Counted from the first letter of the stretch, positions 29,031 through 38,190 are shown. The stretch: 64,000 nt of DNA from Bryobacterales bacterium KBS 96 (GCA_000381625.1 KB906767.1:1032629-1096628); one strand, 5' to 3'. The notes: a model not told the origin generated them from the sequence alone. Translations and numbers: made by a program.

Positions 29031-29175
29031 CCCGTTTGCTGATGCAAATGCGGCTCCGTGTCAAGGCAAACTTCAAACGGAGCCGCCGCACAAGTGCGCG
29101 GGTTGTACGAATATCCGAACCCGTTTGCTTACGCAAGGCGGTTCCGTGCCAAAGCAATCTCGAAACGGCGCCGCC
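29031..29175. repeat. Tandem pair of dispersed palindromic repeats
   Basis: Two units (29031-29087 and 29120-29175, period 89) share CCCGTTTGCT, GCAA.GCGG, TCCGTG.CAA.GCAA and AAACGG.GCCGCC. GGAGCCGCC in the first unit is the inverse of GGCGGTTCC in the second. The second unit ends two bases from the stop codon of the sugar isomerase gene. A third related copy is at 59460-59540. Confidence 0.75.
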
Positions 29176-29177
29176 CC

Positions 29178-30137
29178 CTACACCCACCAAGCTGCTTCGG
29201 CCGGTTGGCGGATCACGATCTGATTCAAGAATGCGGACGCTTTCGTCAATCCCTCGTCAGGCGACATCAGCGAATCTTCATGTTCAATCGAGAGGACGTA
29301 ATCGTAGCCGAACATGCGCAGCGTGGAAATAAACTCGGTCCACCACTGGTAGGCGTGTCCGTAGCCGACAGTGCGGAAAATCCATCCGCGGTTGCGTTCG
29401 TCAGTGTACTTCTTAGTGTCGAGCACGCCGGTTTTAGGCAGGTTGAAATCGTAAATTTGCGTATCTTTGGCGTGAACGTGGAAGATGGAGTCTCCCAGAA
29501 TGCGGATGGCTTTTATCGGATCGATGCTCTGCCAGAACATATGGCTTGGATCGTAGTTGCAGCCGACAGCGTCGCCGGCGATCGATCGCAGTTTCAGCAT
29601 TGTCTCCGGGCTGTAAACGACGAACCCGGGATGCATCTCGATCGCGATCTTTACGCCATGGTCTTTCGCCCACTTACCGTGTTCGGTCCAGTAAGGCGTA
29701 ACCTTCTTCTCCCATTGCCAGTCGAGCAAATCCAGGTAATCCGGCGGCCACGGACACGTCACCCAGTTCGGGTATTTCGCGTTATCGCTGTCGCCGGGGC
29801 AACCCGAAAAATCGATCACGACGGGCACGCTCAATTTTGCGGCGAGCTCCACTGTCCGCCGGCTGATGTCTCGAGACTTCTTGGCAATGGCAGCGTCGGG
29901 ATGCAACGCGTTTCCATGGCAGCTCAAAGCGCTGATGCTGAAGCCCTGGTCGTCCAGCTTCTTTTTGAATTCCTTCAATTCCTTTTCGTTATCGAGCATC
30001 GACAATTTACAATGCGGATCACCGGGATAATTCCCGGTGCCTAATTCGACCGTATTGATGCCGAGGCCCTTCAGCTTTTCGAGCACTTTGTCGAGCGGAA
30101 ATTGCGACAGTAACGGTGTAAAACATCCAACTCTCAT
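29178..30137 (-). CDS. Sugar phosphate isomerase/epimerase-like TIM-barrel protein
   Basis: 319 residues from the ATG at 30137, supported by AAGGAGA about 10 bases upstream; a longer reading frame lacks family character. It belongs to the AP-endonuclease-2/xylose-isomerase-like superfamily. Likely divalent metal ligands are seen in order: AIEMHPGF (Glu), NYDPSHMFW (Asp and His), FHVHAKD (His) and SIEHED (Glu) near the C-terminus. Such enzymes isomerise or epimerise sugars, sugar phosphates or inositols; no exact substrate can be read. It diverges from the ppa gene across a 140-base shared promoter region. Confidence 0.85.
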   Translation of the reverse strand: MRVGCFTPLLSQFPLDKVLEKLKGLGINTVELGTGNYPGDPHCKLSMLDNEKELKEFKKKLDDQGFSISALSCHGNALHPDAAIAKKSRDISRRTVELAAKLSVPVVIDFSGCPGDSDNAKYPNWVTCPWPPDYLDLLDWQWEKKVTPYWTEHGKWAKDHGVKIAIEMHPGFVVYSPETMLKLRSIAGDAVGCNYDPSHMFWQSIDPIKAIRILGDSIFHVHAKDTQIYDFNLPKTGVLDTKKYTDERNRGWIFRTVGYGHAYQWWTEFISTLRMFGYDYVLSIEHEDSLMSPDEGLTKASAFLNQIVIRQPAEAAWWV

Positions 30138-30277
30138 GATTGCGGGGATCTCCTTTGCCTTTGTTCGTAGGTTTCGCTTCCGGCAGAATATCACGCCAAA
30201 CCCATCCGGCAGCGCAATCCGGTTCGCCGCTGCAACGGGCCGCGGCGGCAACATGCGTTCTGCTAGTCTCGGAATGG

Positions 30278-30814
30278 ATGTTCTACGAGATTGAACCCGA
30301 TCCCGGCCCTGAGATCCCGCAAATCGTCAGAATGGTGGTCGAAATCCCGAGGGATTCGAGCAACAAATACGAATACGACCATTCCTTGAAACTCTTCAAG
30401 CTGAGCCGTACCTTATATTCGCCGCTGCACTACCCCGGCGATTACGGGTTCATTCCGGGCACTATCGCCGAGGACCAGGAGCCGCTCGACATTCTCTGTC
30501 TAGTTACTTCGCCCAGCTTCACTGGATGCCTCACGTATGTGCGGCCAGTCGCTGTGCTGGACATGCTGGATGGCGGTGAACTCGACAATAAGGTTCTGGC
30601 GGTGCCCAACCGCGATCCGCGCCACGACGAAATCCGCGATCTCAACAATGTTTCCGAACATGTACAGCGTGAAATCGAATATTTCTTCAGCATGTACAAA
30701 GAGCTCGAAGGCAAAACAATGAAGATGCGCGGTTGGCGAGGTATTGACGAAGCATACAATGTGATCAACGCAAGCCGCGAACGCTATTTAGAGAGAAACG
30801 CCGTCAAGGCGTAG
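30278..30814 (+). CDS. ppa: Soluble family I inorganic pyrophosphatase
   Basis: 178 residues from the ATG at 30278, matching the family length; the open frame extends further upstream without family residues. Family I landmarks: EIPRDSSNKYEYD (22-34), HYPGDYGFIPGT (51-62), DQEPLDIL (66-73), LDNKVLAVP (102-110) with Asp103, and FFSMYKELEGK (136-146). One of the conserved metal aspartates is replaced by Glu68 (EPLD instead of DPLD), a conservative change. The enzyme hydrolyses PPi to phosphate. The gene lies 1.3 kb from a PPi-type phosphofructokinase gene, which would compete for the same substrate. Confidence 0.93.
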   Translation: MFYEIEPDPGPEIPQIVRMVVEIPRDSSNKYEYDHSLKLFKLSRTLYSPLHYPGDYGFIPGTIAEDQEPLDILCLVTSPSFTGCLTYVRPVAVLDMLDGGELDNKVLAVPNRDPRHDEIRDLNNVSEHVQREIEYFFSMYKELEGKTMKMRGWRGIDEAYNVINASRERYLERNAVKA

Positions 30815-30817
30815 CTA

Positions 30818-30845
30818 GCCGGCATCCCTGCTCCGCTGTGCCGGC
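30818..30845. terminator. Hairpin between convergent ppa and tssK-like genes
   Basis: GCCGGCA and TGCCGGC form a perfect 7-bp stem with a 14-base loop, in the 44-base gap between two converging genes. It could terminate either transcript; no T run follows on the forward strand. Confidence 0.4.
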
Positions 30846-30858
30846 GGTTCTCAAAAGA

Positions 30859-32205
30859 TCAGGGCAGAATTATAATCAGTTCCAATTGCGGATTGTGAAA
30901 TTCCGCGGGAACGTAGGCGGCAAAATTCCGCGCGCGCAGCACCGCTTCCCATGCCGGTCCGGTCTGGTTGATCGAAAAATACTGATAGTTCAGCTTGATC
31001 GGGATAGAGCTCGGGGGAATGGGCACGTGACGCAGCGGCAATCCGGGCAGAGCCTGCCGGACGAGATGCTCCAGATGATTCGCGGAGCAGGCCTTAATTA
31101 GCTGCGGCGCTTTCAGAATCAGCTCGCCTTCCGGCATTTCCGCATTTACCGCAAGATACAACTTGGTGTTGAGCAGATACTTATCGTCCTCGATAGCGGC
31201 CGCGTGAATCGACGCCTGCGTCAGCTTCAACGGGAGCGAAACGAAATTACTCGGGATAACGGTCTCCAGCAGGAAACGGAGCTTCTCATCAAGATCCCGA
31301 AAGCAGGCCCCGAGGTCGCGATGGTTATACAAAGGGATGTCGCGCGGGAAAGTCTTGGTCGAAAAGGTAGTGAGGGAACCGGCGAGGGACGACAGCGACG
31401 CATATAGCAGTTCCGGGTGCCCCCGGCGCGTTTCGAAGATATGCCGCAGCGGCGGCAGAAACGTATTGACCGTATACAGAAGCCAAAAATTCGCGATATC
31501 GGAGGCGGTAAAGTCCGCGAGCCCTTGATTCCTTTGGCGCCTCATGCCGGCAAGCGCCGTGCTTTTCGCCGTCAGGATCTCAAGCAGCCGCCGCAAAATG
31601 GACATCAGATATTCGCTTGCCGCGATGTCCAGCAGCGGCGCCATAAAATCAGTGGCCAGTTTCAGCAAACCGCTGTCGGTGCGCTCCACACGGGCGATTT
31701 TGATTGCAGGCGTGCCTTCCCTGGCTTCGGCATCGACGAGCAAACGGAAATTCTTGCGCGCAAGCTGCACCGGACGTTCAATTTGCGCGGCGTTCTCGTC
31801 GTGCAACATGTGCACTTCGGCCGAGTAGCGCGTGTCGGCATCCCGGCCATCCGTCGCCACGTTCACATAGCCATATCGCCAGGCCGGCACCGCCAGAAAA
31901 ACCTCGATCGTATTCTTTCCCTGCTCGAAATAGGAAGCAAGCGGCTTAGAAGCCGGGGCCGGATCGGCGCGGGGAATATCGAAGACCAAGCCGTCGGGAA
32001 AAATGCCGGAAGCGGCATCGATCGCGAGATCACCGCCGGCCAGAGCTTCCCGATTGATCTCTAGCGCCTTGAATCCCCACGGATGGAAATTAAGAGAATC
32101 GACTCGAAACTGGAGCAGATCCTCGTGAAAAATGTCCTGGGACTGGAGATATTGCGGAGAAAGGAACGTCCCTTTTGCCCAGATTACCGGCTGGAGTCGT
32201 CGCAT
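30859..32205 (-). CDS. tssK: TssK-like type VI secretion baseplate protein, without other T6SS genes nearby
   Basis: 448 residues, the normal TssK (ImpJ/VasE) length. It starts with VIWAKGTFLSPQYLQSQDIFHEDLL, close to the family opening (V.W.EGMFL.PQHFQQ), followed by the phage-RBP-like shoulder domain and the C-terminal helical part; the segment RHIFETRRGHPELLYASLSSLAGSLTTF matches the typical HP..LY..L..LAG.L..F block. TssK links the T6SS baseplate to the membrane complex. No tssB, tssC, tssE, tssF, tssG, tssJ, tssL, tssM, hcp, vgrG or clpV is in this window, so it is either an orphan or part of a dispersed system. Confidence 0.85.
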   Translation of the reverse strand: MRRLQPVIWAKGTFLSPQYLQSQDIFHEDLLQFRVDSLNFHPWGFKALEINREALAGGDLAIDAASGIFPDGLVFDIPRADPAPASKPLASYFEQGKNTIEVFLAVPAWRYGYVNVATDGRDADTRYSAEVHMLHDENAAQIERPVQLARKNFRLLVDAEAREGTPAIKIARVERTDSGLLKLATDFMAPLLDIAASEYLMSILRRLLEILTAKSTALAGMRRQRNQGLADFTASDIANFWLLYTVNTFLPPLRHIFETRRGHPELLYASLSSLAGSLTTFSTKTFPRDIPLYNHRDLGACFRDLDEKLRFLLETVIPSNFVSLPLKLTQASIHAAAIEDDKYLLNTKLYLAVNAEMPEGELILKAPQLIKACSANHLEHLVRQALPGLPLRHVPIPPSSIPIKLNYQYFSINQTGPAWEAVLRARNFAAYVPAEFHNPQLELIIILP

Positions 32206-32337
32206 ACGAACTGGTAGAGAACTCTCCTGTGATCCGGCGGCGGATCAAAGAACAGCATACAGTGTTCGCATAACCAAGAAACAGCAGGCCAATTCGGAGG
32301 CGGCGGGAATCTTGCCGTTTTACGGATGGCGAACTCG

Positions 32338-33657
32338 TCACTTTGAGTTAAGCAAAACAGTGGGCACCACCGACATGCCCGGACGGAGAATGTGGTCCTG
32401 GTTTTGTCCCGGATCGAGCACAATCTTTACGGGTACGCGCTGGACTACTTTGACATAATTCCCTGTCGCGTTTTCCGGAGGCAGCAAACTGAACTTGGCG
32501 CCCGAAGCGGCGGCGATGCTATCCACATGGCCACGATAACTGCGGCCTCCGTAGGCATCCACATCGATTTCAACCTGCTGGCCCACGCGCATCCGGTTCA
32601 GTTGCGTCTCTTTGAAATTGGCCGTCACCCAGATGTCGTCGAGCGGCACGATTGCCATCAATTGCTGGCCGGGCGCTATAATCATGCCCGGTTCCGCGTT
32701 CTTCTTACTCACCAGCCCGCTGACGGGCGCTCGCAAAACCGTGTAGCCCAGATTCAGCTTGGCCTGCTCAATGGCGGTTTGCTTCTGCTGAACGGCGGCC
32801 TGAGCTGCTTTATAACGGGCTTCAATGGCGGCTTGTTGTTTCGGAGCGCTCTGCTGACTTTGCCGCTGGTCCACCTGCGCCGAGTTCAAACGGGCCCGGG
32901 CCTGACCGAGCATCGCTTGCGCCACATCCACATTGTGCTGAGCTTCCGTTACGCCAGCCTGCGCGGTATCGACCTGGGCCGCCATGGATTGCGACGCAGC
33001 CACCGCCGAATCGTACTGCTGTTTGGAAATCTCATCTTTATCGACCAGAGTCTTGTACCGGACCAGGTCCTTCTGAGCTTTCTCGCTGTTGGCCTGCGCT
33101 TCCGCTACTTTCGCTTTGGCCGACGCCAGACGCGCATTCGCCGCATTCACTTGCTGCTGCGCGGATGTGACTCCAGCGCGCGCCTCGATTACCGCCGCGC
33201 TGCTGGTTTTGATCTGGCTCAATGTGTTGATACTGGTGATCGGAACATTGCTTTCAGCCGCGATCGTCTGTGCCTCCGCGTCCGCAAGATCGGCCTGCGC
33301 CTTGTCGAGGGCCACTTTGTAATCGGCCGGATCTAGCCTCACCAACTCCGTACCCGCCGTTACATACTGGTTGTCGTTCACCAGGACGGCGATCACGGTG
33401 CCGCTGATACGGGGACTGATAGGAACGATGTGCCCGTTTATTTGTGCGTCGTCGGTCGACTCACGCGACGTGTAGTAGTTGTAAATCGGAATGGCCGCAA
33501 TCGCAGCAAGAATCAGCACGGCGAAAACGATGAGGCGAACCCGTTTCTTCTTCTGCGGTTGACCGCTCTGATCTTCGTCGTCCCGTTCCGCCTTCCGATC
33601 CTCTCTGGTATCGTCCGCCACCGGGGTTTTATCGTCCTCTCGCTCTAAAGTCGCCAT
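32338..33657 (-). CDS. EmrA/HlyD-type membrane fusion protein
   Basis: 439 residues. A charged cytosolic head (residues 1-42) precedes one transmembrane helix (about 43-62). Then comes the lipoyl/barrel-sandwich half (GTVIAVLVNDNQYVTAGTELVRLDPADY), a very long Ala/Gln-rich coiled-coil hairpin (about 115-290), the second lipoyl half (LNLGYTVLRAPVSGLVSKKNAEPG) and the beta-barrel domain (DDIWVTANFKETQLNRMRVGQQVEIDVDA). This is the periplasmic adaptor of EmrAB-type efflux pumps. It follows the marR gene by nine bases. No EmrB-type MFS partner or TolC gene is next to it; the following gene is the tssK homologue. Confidence 0.9.
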   Translation of the reverse strand: MATLEREDDKTPVADDTREDRKAERDDEDQSGQPQKKKRVRLIVFAVLILAAIAAIPIYNYYTSRESTDDAQINGHIVPISPRISGTVIAVLVNDNQYVTAGTELVRLDPADYKVALDKAQADLADAEAQTIAAESNVPITSINTLSQIKTSSAAVIEARAGVTSAQQQVNAANARLASAKAKVAEAQANSEKAQKDLVRYKTLVDKDEISKQQYDSAVAASQSMAAQVDTAQAGVTEAQHNVDVAQAMLGQARARLNSAQVDQRQSQQSAPKQQAAIEARYKAAQAAVQQKQTAIEQAKLNLGYTVLRAPVSGLVSKKNAEPGMIIAPGQQLMAIVPLDDIWVTANFKETQLNRMRVGQQVEIDVDAYGGRSYRGHVDSIAAASGAKFSLLPPENATGNYVKVVQRVPVKIVLDPGQNQDHILRPGMSVVPTVLLNSK

Positions 33658-33666
33658 ATCCTTTAT

Positions 33667-34215
33667 TCAGTCCTCGTTCACGCCCACGGGAGCCAATTCC
33701 GGATCTTCGGCTTCCATCAGCGCGGGACTCCGCCGAACCTTTTTCAGAAGCCCCAGCAACGTCCGCCTCTCGGCCGGAGTTAAGTGCCCCATCAGAAGCG
33801 AGCACTGCTTGCTGTGAAGGGGAATAGCTTTCTCGATCAACGCCTCACCGCTTTTCGTAAGACGAGCAAGGCGGGCCCGGCGGTCGCGGCTGTCCACCAC
33901 ACGCTTTACGTGGCCCTTCTCCTCCAGGTGATCGATAATCCCGGTAACATTCGCTCTGCTGGTGATCAGCAATTCCCCAATTTCGCTGAGTTGCATCCCC
34001 TCTTCCGGACCGTGGCGCAGCAGCATCAGCACATTGAAGCTCGACTTTGCCAACCCCAAGCGGCACATGCTCTTCCATAAAAATGAATGTTGCACGTCAT
34101 AGGTGAGCGCCAGGTTCAAAGAGAGATCGGCGAATTCGGCCTCGAACCGCGGCATGGTCCGGGCAAGCTCTCGGACGCTCTCCTCATAGAAGCCTTCGCG
34201 CCGGTCCATTCGCAC
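33667..34215 (-). CDS. MarR-family transcriptional regulator
   Basis: 182 residues. Winged-helix MarR features: SSFNVLMLLRHGPEEGMQLSEIGELLITSRANVTGIIDHLEEKGHVKRVVDSRDRR shortened here to the recognition helix SRANVTGIIDHLE and the wing DSRDRRARLARLT. The N-terminal helices supply the dimer interface. MarR proteins sense small aromatic compounds and usually repress the linked efflux genes, so control of the adjacent emrA-like gene is likely. Its own promoter and operator should lie at 34216-34362; an AT-rich stretch at 34240-34260 is the best candidate but no clean palindrome was found. Confidence 0.92.
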   Translation of the reverse strand: MRMDRREGFYEESVRELARTMPRFEAEFADLSLNLALTYDVQHSFLWKSMCRLGLAKSSFNVLMLLRHGPEEGMQLSEIGELLITSRANVTGIIDHLEEKGHVKRVVDSRDRRARLARLTKSGEALIEKAIPLHSKQCSLLMGHLTPAERRTLLGLLKKVRRSPALMEAEDPELAPVGVNED

Positions 34216-34362
34216 ATCCGTTTCGATTCAGAACCAGATAGTAAAGTTCCTAATTATTTGCCTGGGGACGCAAAGCGGAGCTTAAGCGCCTGGATGGATT
34301 ACACTTATGCCATTATCGCAGAGAACCCGGGCTCTACGATGCTAACGCCCGCGTCGATGAGG

Positions 34363-35634
34363 TTATAGCAGGCGCCTCGATTTCGACTTGCTTAACTTCG
34401 CTTGCAGGCGGCTCGCTCGCCGCCGCAAATCGTCTGAAGGCTTGCAGGCCAGCGCCTGTTCCGTAAACTCCAGCGCAATCCCGAAATTCCGCTCCTGGTG
34501 TTCGAAATGCTTCGCAAGCGCCGAAAGCGCATCCACACGATGTGGATTGGGGCAGCCGGCAAGTTCGGTAAAAATTTGCAGCGCGGGTTCCGGCCGGTCG
34601 AGCTTTTTCTCGATCCGGCCAATATCCCATAACGTGCGGAACAAAAGCGAGTCCGGCAATCCGGCATCGACGGCGCGTTTTAATAAATCGAGACCTCGTT
34701 CGGTCTGTTCCGCAGCCAGCAACCAGCGGGCAACGCCCAGATATTCCTCTCCTCGCCGCAGCCCGATCGCTGCCAACGACTCTGCATCGGTCGCTCGAAA
34801 GGCGGCCGGCACTAGCGCGGTCAGACAACCCAGCGTTAATATATCGATCGCGTTGTGATGGAAGATCGGAACCAGCCGGTGCGCCTCGTTGGACCGCAAA
34901 TATTCGAAATATACGTAGGGGATCATCTCGCTTGGCAAATCGCCCTCGCGCTCGACGCCTAGCACCTGATTTTCGAGATGAGTCAGCCGGCAATTCTCGA
35001 AGCGCAACTTCCAAAGCCGCCGGGCCCCATGCAGCAGATCCAGATGTTGCATGCGTCCGAATGGCGGCTTCTGGCGGGTCATCCGGTACCGCGTCTCCAG
35101 TAACGGTTGATCGTAGGTCTTGCCATTGTAGGTGATGAGGACATCGAACCGCTCCAGATATTGGGTAAGCGCCCTGAGCAGACTTCGTTCTTCCGCGTAC
35201 TCCCGCATAAAAAACTGCCGGACGCGAAAACCCTCGGTCGTGATGCTCCCGACGCCGATCAGGAACGCATATGTTCCAGATCCACCCGCAAGCCCGGTGG
35301 TCTCGGTGTCGAGAAACGCCCAGCGGCCAGGCGCCACGGACGGAATTGTTCCATCGCCTAATGTGTCCAAAAGATCGTGCGGCAGTTCACGTAACGCGCC
35401 AATATCCGCTGAGCCGTGCCGCCGGTGCGACTCATAGAGCTTCTCCATTTGGAAGTGGGGGCCGTGCTCGTTATTTACAACTTCGCCCTGGGCCCATTCT
35501 TCGATGAAAAAACGGGAGCGGTCTTTGGGCGCAGGTAACTCCGGACCCGTGAGGCCGTTACGCAATTCATATTTTTCGTCGATGCGGGCAATTCGCTGCC
35601 GAAGTTGCGCAAGCTGTTGATCGATATCGAGCAC
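34363..35634 (-). CDS. YprB-like RNase H-fold exonuclease with C-terminal TPR-like region
   Basis: 423 residues from a GTG start. The nuclease part has the DEDD-type motifs: WAFLDTETTGLAGGSGTYAF (Asp-x-Glu), ITYNGKTYDQPLLETRY, and a final HHNAIDILTLGCL. This is the ribonuclease_H_2/YprB family, predicted to degrade single-stranded nucleic acid ends. Residues 290-410 are helical repeats similar to TPRs. YprB genes often neighbour a DinG-like or YprA helicase, which is absent here; the downstream gene is marR. Substrate not known. Confidence 0.85.
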   Translation of the reverse strand: MLDIDQQLAQLRQRIARIDEKYELRNGLTGPELPAPKDRSRFFIEEWAQGEVVNNEHGPHFQMEKLYESHRRHGSADIGALRELPHDLLDTLGDGTIPSVAPGRWAFLDTETTGLAGGSGTYAFLIGVGSITTEGFRVRQFFMREYAEERSLLRALTQYLERFDVLITYNGKTYDQPLLETRYRMTRQKPPFGRMQHLDLLHGARRLWKLRFENCRLTHLENQVLGVEREGDLPSEMIPYVYFEYLRSNEAHRLVPIFHHNAIDILTLGCLTALVPAAFRATDAESLAAIGLRRGEEYLGVARWLLAAEQTERGLDLLKRAVDAGLPDSLLFRTLWDIGRIEKKLDRPEPALQIFTELAGCPNPHRVDALSALAKHFEHQERNFGIALEFTEQALACKPSDDLRRRASRLQAKLSKSKSRRLL

Positions 35635-35713
35635 GGGCTTGGTTTTATTCGCCTTTTATTCGGAGTATAGCGAACCGTATCGTCCGTTGGAGGAAGTTCC
35701 TTAAGATGAGGAG

Positions 35714-37570
35714 ATGCGTCTTTTGTTGCTCGTTGCCGCGTTGCTTAGCGGTATGGCGCCCTTGCGCGCGGCCGAGGCCCGTTTCGATCTGAGGGCGCAT
35801 TACACAAAATACGAATTCCGCGTCCCGATGCGCGACGGTAAGCACTTGTTCACAGCGGTGTATGTTCCGAAGGACGCCTCGAAAACATATCCGATTCTCA
35901 TGACGCGGACGCCCTATAGTGTCGCGCCGTATGGGACCGATAACTATCCGAAAACACTGTTTCCCGGCGAAGAGTTCGAGCGCGACGGTTTTATTTTCGT
36001 TGCTCAGGACGTCCGCGGCCGCTGGATGTCGGAGGGCGTCTGGCTGGAAATGACCCCGGAGAAGGATGCTACAAGCGGGCCGAACGACGTGGACGAAAGT
36101 ACGGACACGTACGACACCATCGATTGGCTGATTCACCATGTGCCGGATAACAACGGGAAGGTGGGGCTAGTCGGAGTGTCATACCCCGGCTTCTATACCT
36201 CCGCCGGGCTGATCAATGCGCATCCCGCGCTGGTCGCGGCGTCTCCGCAAGCGCCAATCGCCGATCTCTATATGGGAGACGACGCCTATCACAACGGCGC
36301 CTTTTTCCTGGCCGCCAACTTCGGGTTTTACACCAACTTCTATCCCCTCGATCACCCGCAGCGTCCCAAGGATAAACCCGATTTCGATTACGGCACGGAA
36401 GACGGCTACAAATTCTATCGCGAAATGGGACCTCTTGAAAACTCCGAGGAGAAATACTTCAACTACGCGAATTCATATTGGAGCGACCAGGTCGCACACC
36501 CGAATTACGACGAGTACTGGAAGAAGCGAGATATACTTCCGCATCTGAGAAACGTCAAGCCTGCGGTGCTCGTGGTCGGTGGTTGGCTCGATGCCGAAGA
36601 TCTGTCGGGCACGTTGAAGGCATACCGGGCAATTCAAGCGAGCAGCCCCGGCGCCGGCAACACAATTGTGATGGGACCGTGGTATCACGGCGGCTGGTCG
36701 TACACCGCCGGCAACCATCTCGGCGATATCAATTTCGCATCGAATACGGGCGAGTTCTTCCGCGAGAAGATCGAACTTCCGTTCTTCAAGCGATACCTGA
36801 AAGGAGAAGGCGACCCGCATCTGCCCGCTGCCTACATGTTCGAGACGGGCAAGAATCAGTGGAAGCGATACGAGCAGTGGCCGCCCCGGCAGGCAAAGAC
36901 GGAACGTATTTACCTTCGTGGCGGCGGTAAATTGAGCTTCGCTGCGCCCACCACAAACGAAGGCTTCGATGAATACATCAGCGACCCGAATAAGCCGGTC
37001 CCGTATTACAACAAAATCACTCTTGGCATGGCCCGGGCTTATATGGACGGAGATCAGCGCTTCGCTTCACGCAGGACAGACGTGTTGACCTACGAAAGCG
37101 AGCCGCTCGACTCCGATGTGACAATTGCGGGGCCGGTGGCGCCCACTCTACACGTTTCGACGAGCGGGACGGATTCGGACTTCGTCGTGAAGCTGATCGA
37201 CGTCTATCCGGACGGCTATCCCAATCCCGATCCGAATCCGAGCGGCGTCAAAATGGGGGGCTATGAGCAACTGGTTCGCGGCGAACCGTTTCGCGGAAAA
37301 TTCCGGCACAGCTTTGAACATCCGGAACCATTCACGCCGGGCCAATCCGATGCAATCCACTTCGCCATGCCCGATATCAATCACTGCTTTCGCCGCGGGC
37401 ACCGAATCATGGTGCAGGTACAGAGCTCCTGGTTCCCGCTGGTCGATCGAAATCCCCAGACGTTCACAAATATTCCGACCGCCAAGCCCTCGGACTTCAA
37501 AAAAGCGACCGAACGCGTGTACCACTCGCGGGAAGAACCGAGTTTTTTGGAAGTGAATGTTATTCAATGA
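35714..37570 (+). CDS. CocE/NonD-family secreted alpha/beta hydrolase
   Basis: 618 residues with a signal peptide (MRLLLLVAALLSGMAPLRAA). Clan SC alpha/beta hydrolase: the nucleophile Ser156 in GVSYPGFYT (G-x-S-Y-x-G), the acid Asp in VVGGWLDAED, and the histidine in GPWYHGGWS. The C-terminal third is the jelly-roll domain of Xaa-Pro dipeptidyl-peptidases (DVTIAGPVAPTLHVSTSGTDSDFVVKLIDVYPDG). Members cleave cocaine-type esters, glutaryl-7-ACA or proline peptides; the natural substrate here is probably a peptide or amide in the periplasm. Monocistronic. Confidence 0.92.
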   Translation: MRLLLLVAALLSGMAPLRAAEARFDLRAHYTKYEFRVPMRDGKHLFTAVYVPKDASKTYPILMTRTPYSVAPYGTDNYPKTLFPGEEFERDGFIFVAQDVRGRWMSEGVWLEMTPEKDATSGPNDVDESTDTYDTIDWLIHHVPDNNGKVGLVGVSYPGFYTSAGLINAHPALVAASPQAPIADLYMGDDAYHNGAFFLAANFGFYTNFYPLDHPQRPKDKPDFDYGTEDGYKFYREMGPLENSEEKYFNYANSYWSDQVAHPNYDEYWKKRDILPHLRNVKPAVLVVGGWLDAEDLSGTLKAYRAIQASSPGAGNTIVMGPWYHGGWSYTAGNHLGDINFASNTGEFFREKIELPFFKRYLKGEGDPHLPAAYMFETGKNQWKRYEQWPPRQAKTERIYLRGGGKLSFAAPTTNEGFDEYISDPNKPVPYYNKITLGMARAYMDGDQRFASRRTDVLTYESEPLDSDVTIAGPVAPTLHVSTSGTDSDFVVKLIDVYPDGYPNPDPNPSGVKMGGYEQLVRGEPFRGKFRHSFEHPEPFTPGQSDAIHFAMPDINHCFRRGHRIMVQVQSSWFPLVDRNPQTFTNIPTAKPSDFKKATERVYHSREEPSFLEVNVIQ

Positions 37571-37680
37571 CGAGGCCATTCTGCAAGGCTTCTCCCTACA
37601 ACTTCCGCAAATGTTCCGGGAATCACAAAAGGCGCAGCAAGATCACCGTTGAAACTTGCAATCAGGACTGGAGGCAGCGA

Positions 37681-38190
37681 TCAGTTTGAAGTCTTCTGAA
37701 GCTTGGCAGCAATCGCCACATCGAAGTTTGGGTCGCCGGCCGTAACGATTCCTTTTGGGTATGGAATCGGGTATACATCCGGCTCTGCGGTACCACCACT
37801 TGCACGCACTCTAACTTCCAGGGAATGATGCGGATTGCCACGTGGATCGTTCGGATTCGGAACCCAATATAAAGCAAACCCGACGACCTGGCCCGTTCCT
37901 GCGAAAGCCTTGAGCTGGTTCAATTCGTTTCTAGCCGACTGTTCGTTCCCAGAAGGAATTCGGAAATAGAGGTAGCCTCGTTGAGGCGTCTTGTATTCGC
38001 CACTGGACATCCACTCCGGAATCATGAATATACCGGATATCCGAACTGTGGTCGTCAAACGGTCGTCTTGATCCAAAGCGATCTGATCTATAAGCGCGTA
38101 TACTCCGACCCCGGTGCCCTTCGCGATTACAGTCTTAGAGGTGAGCCAAAGAAGTAAGATCGTGATAACCCAAAAAAATGTGGACTTCAC
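37681..38190 (-). CDS. Small secreted protein of unknown function
   Basis: 169 residues from a GTG start preceded by AAGGAGGA at five bases, a strong ribosome site that fixes the start. Signal peptide or anchor at 1-23 (FFWVITILLLWLTSKTVIA). The mature part has a mixed beta character (RGYLYFRIPSGNEQSARNELNQLKAFAGTGQVVGFALYWVPNP) and ends with PIPYPKGIVTAGDPNFDVAI. No cysteine pair, enzyme motif or known domain was recognised. Its neighbour on the same strand is another small secreted protein, 138 bases upstream. Confidence 0.75.
   Translation of the reverse strand: MKSTFFWVITILLLWLTSKTVIAKGTGVGVYALIDQIALDQDDRLTTTVRISGIFMIPEWMSSGEYKTPQRGYLYFRIPSGNEQSARNELNQLKAFAGTGQVVGFALYWVPNPNDPRGNPHHSLEVRVRASGGTAEPDVYPIPYPKGIVTAGDPNFDVAIAAKLQKTSN

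Noticed and set aside
32392-33336. A 314-residue forward frame opposite the EmrA-type gene
   Set aside because: Shadow of the Ala/Gln-rich coiled coil on the other strand; composition is leucine/arginine-rich and featureless.
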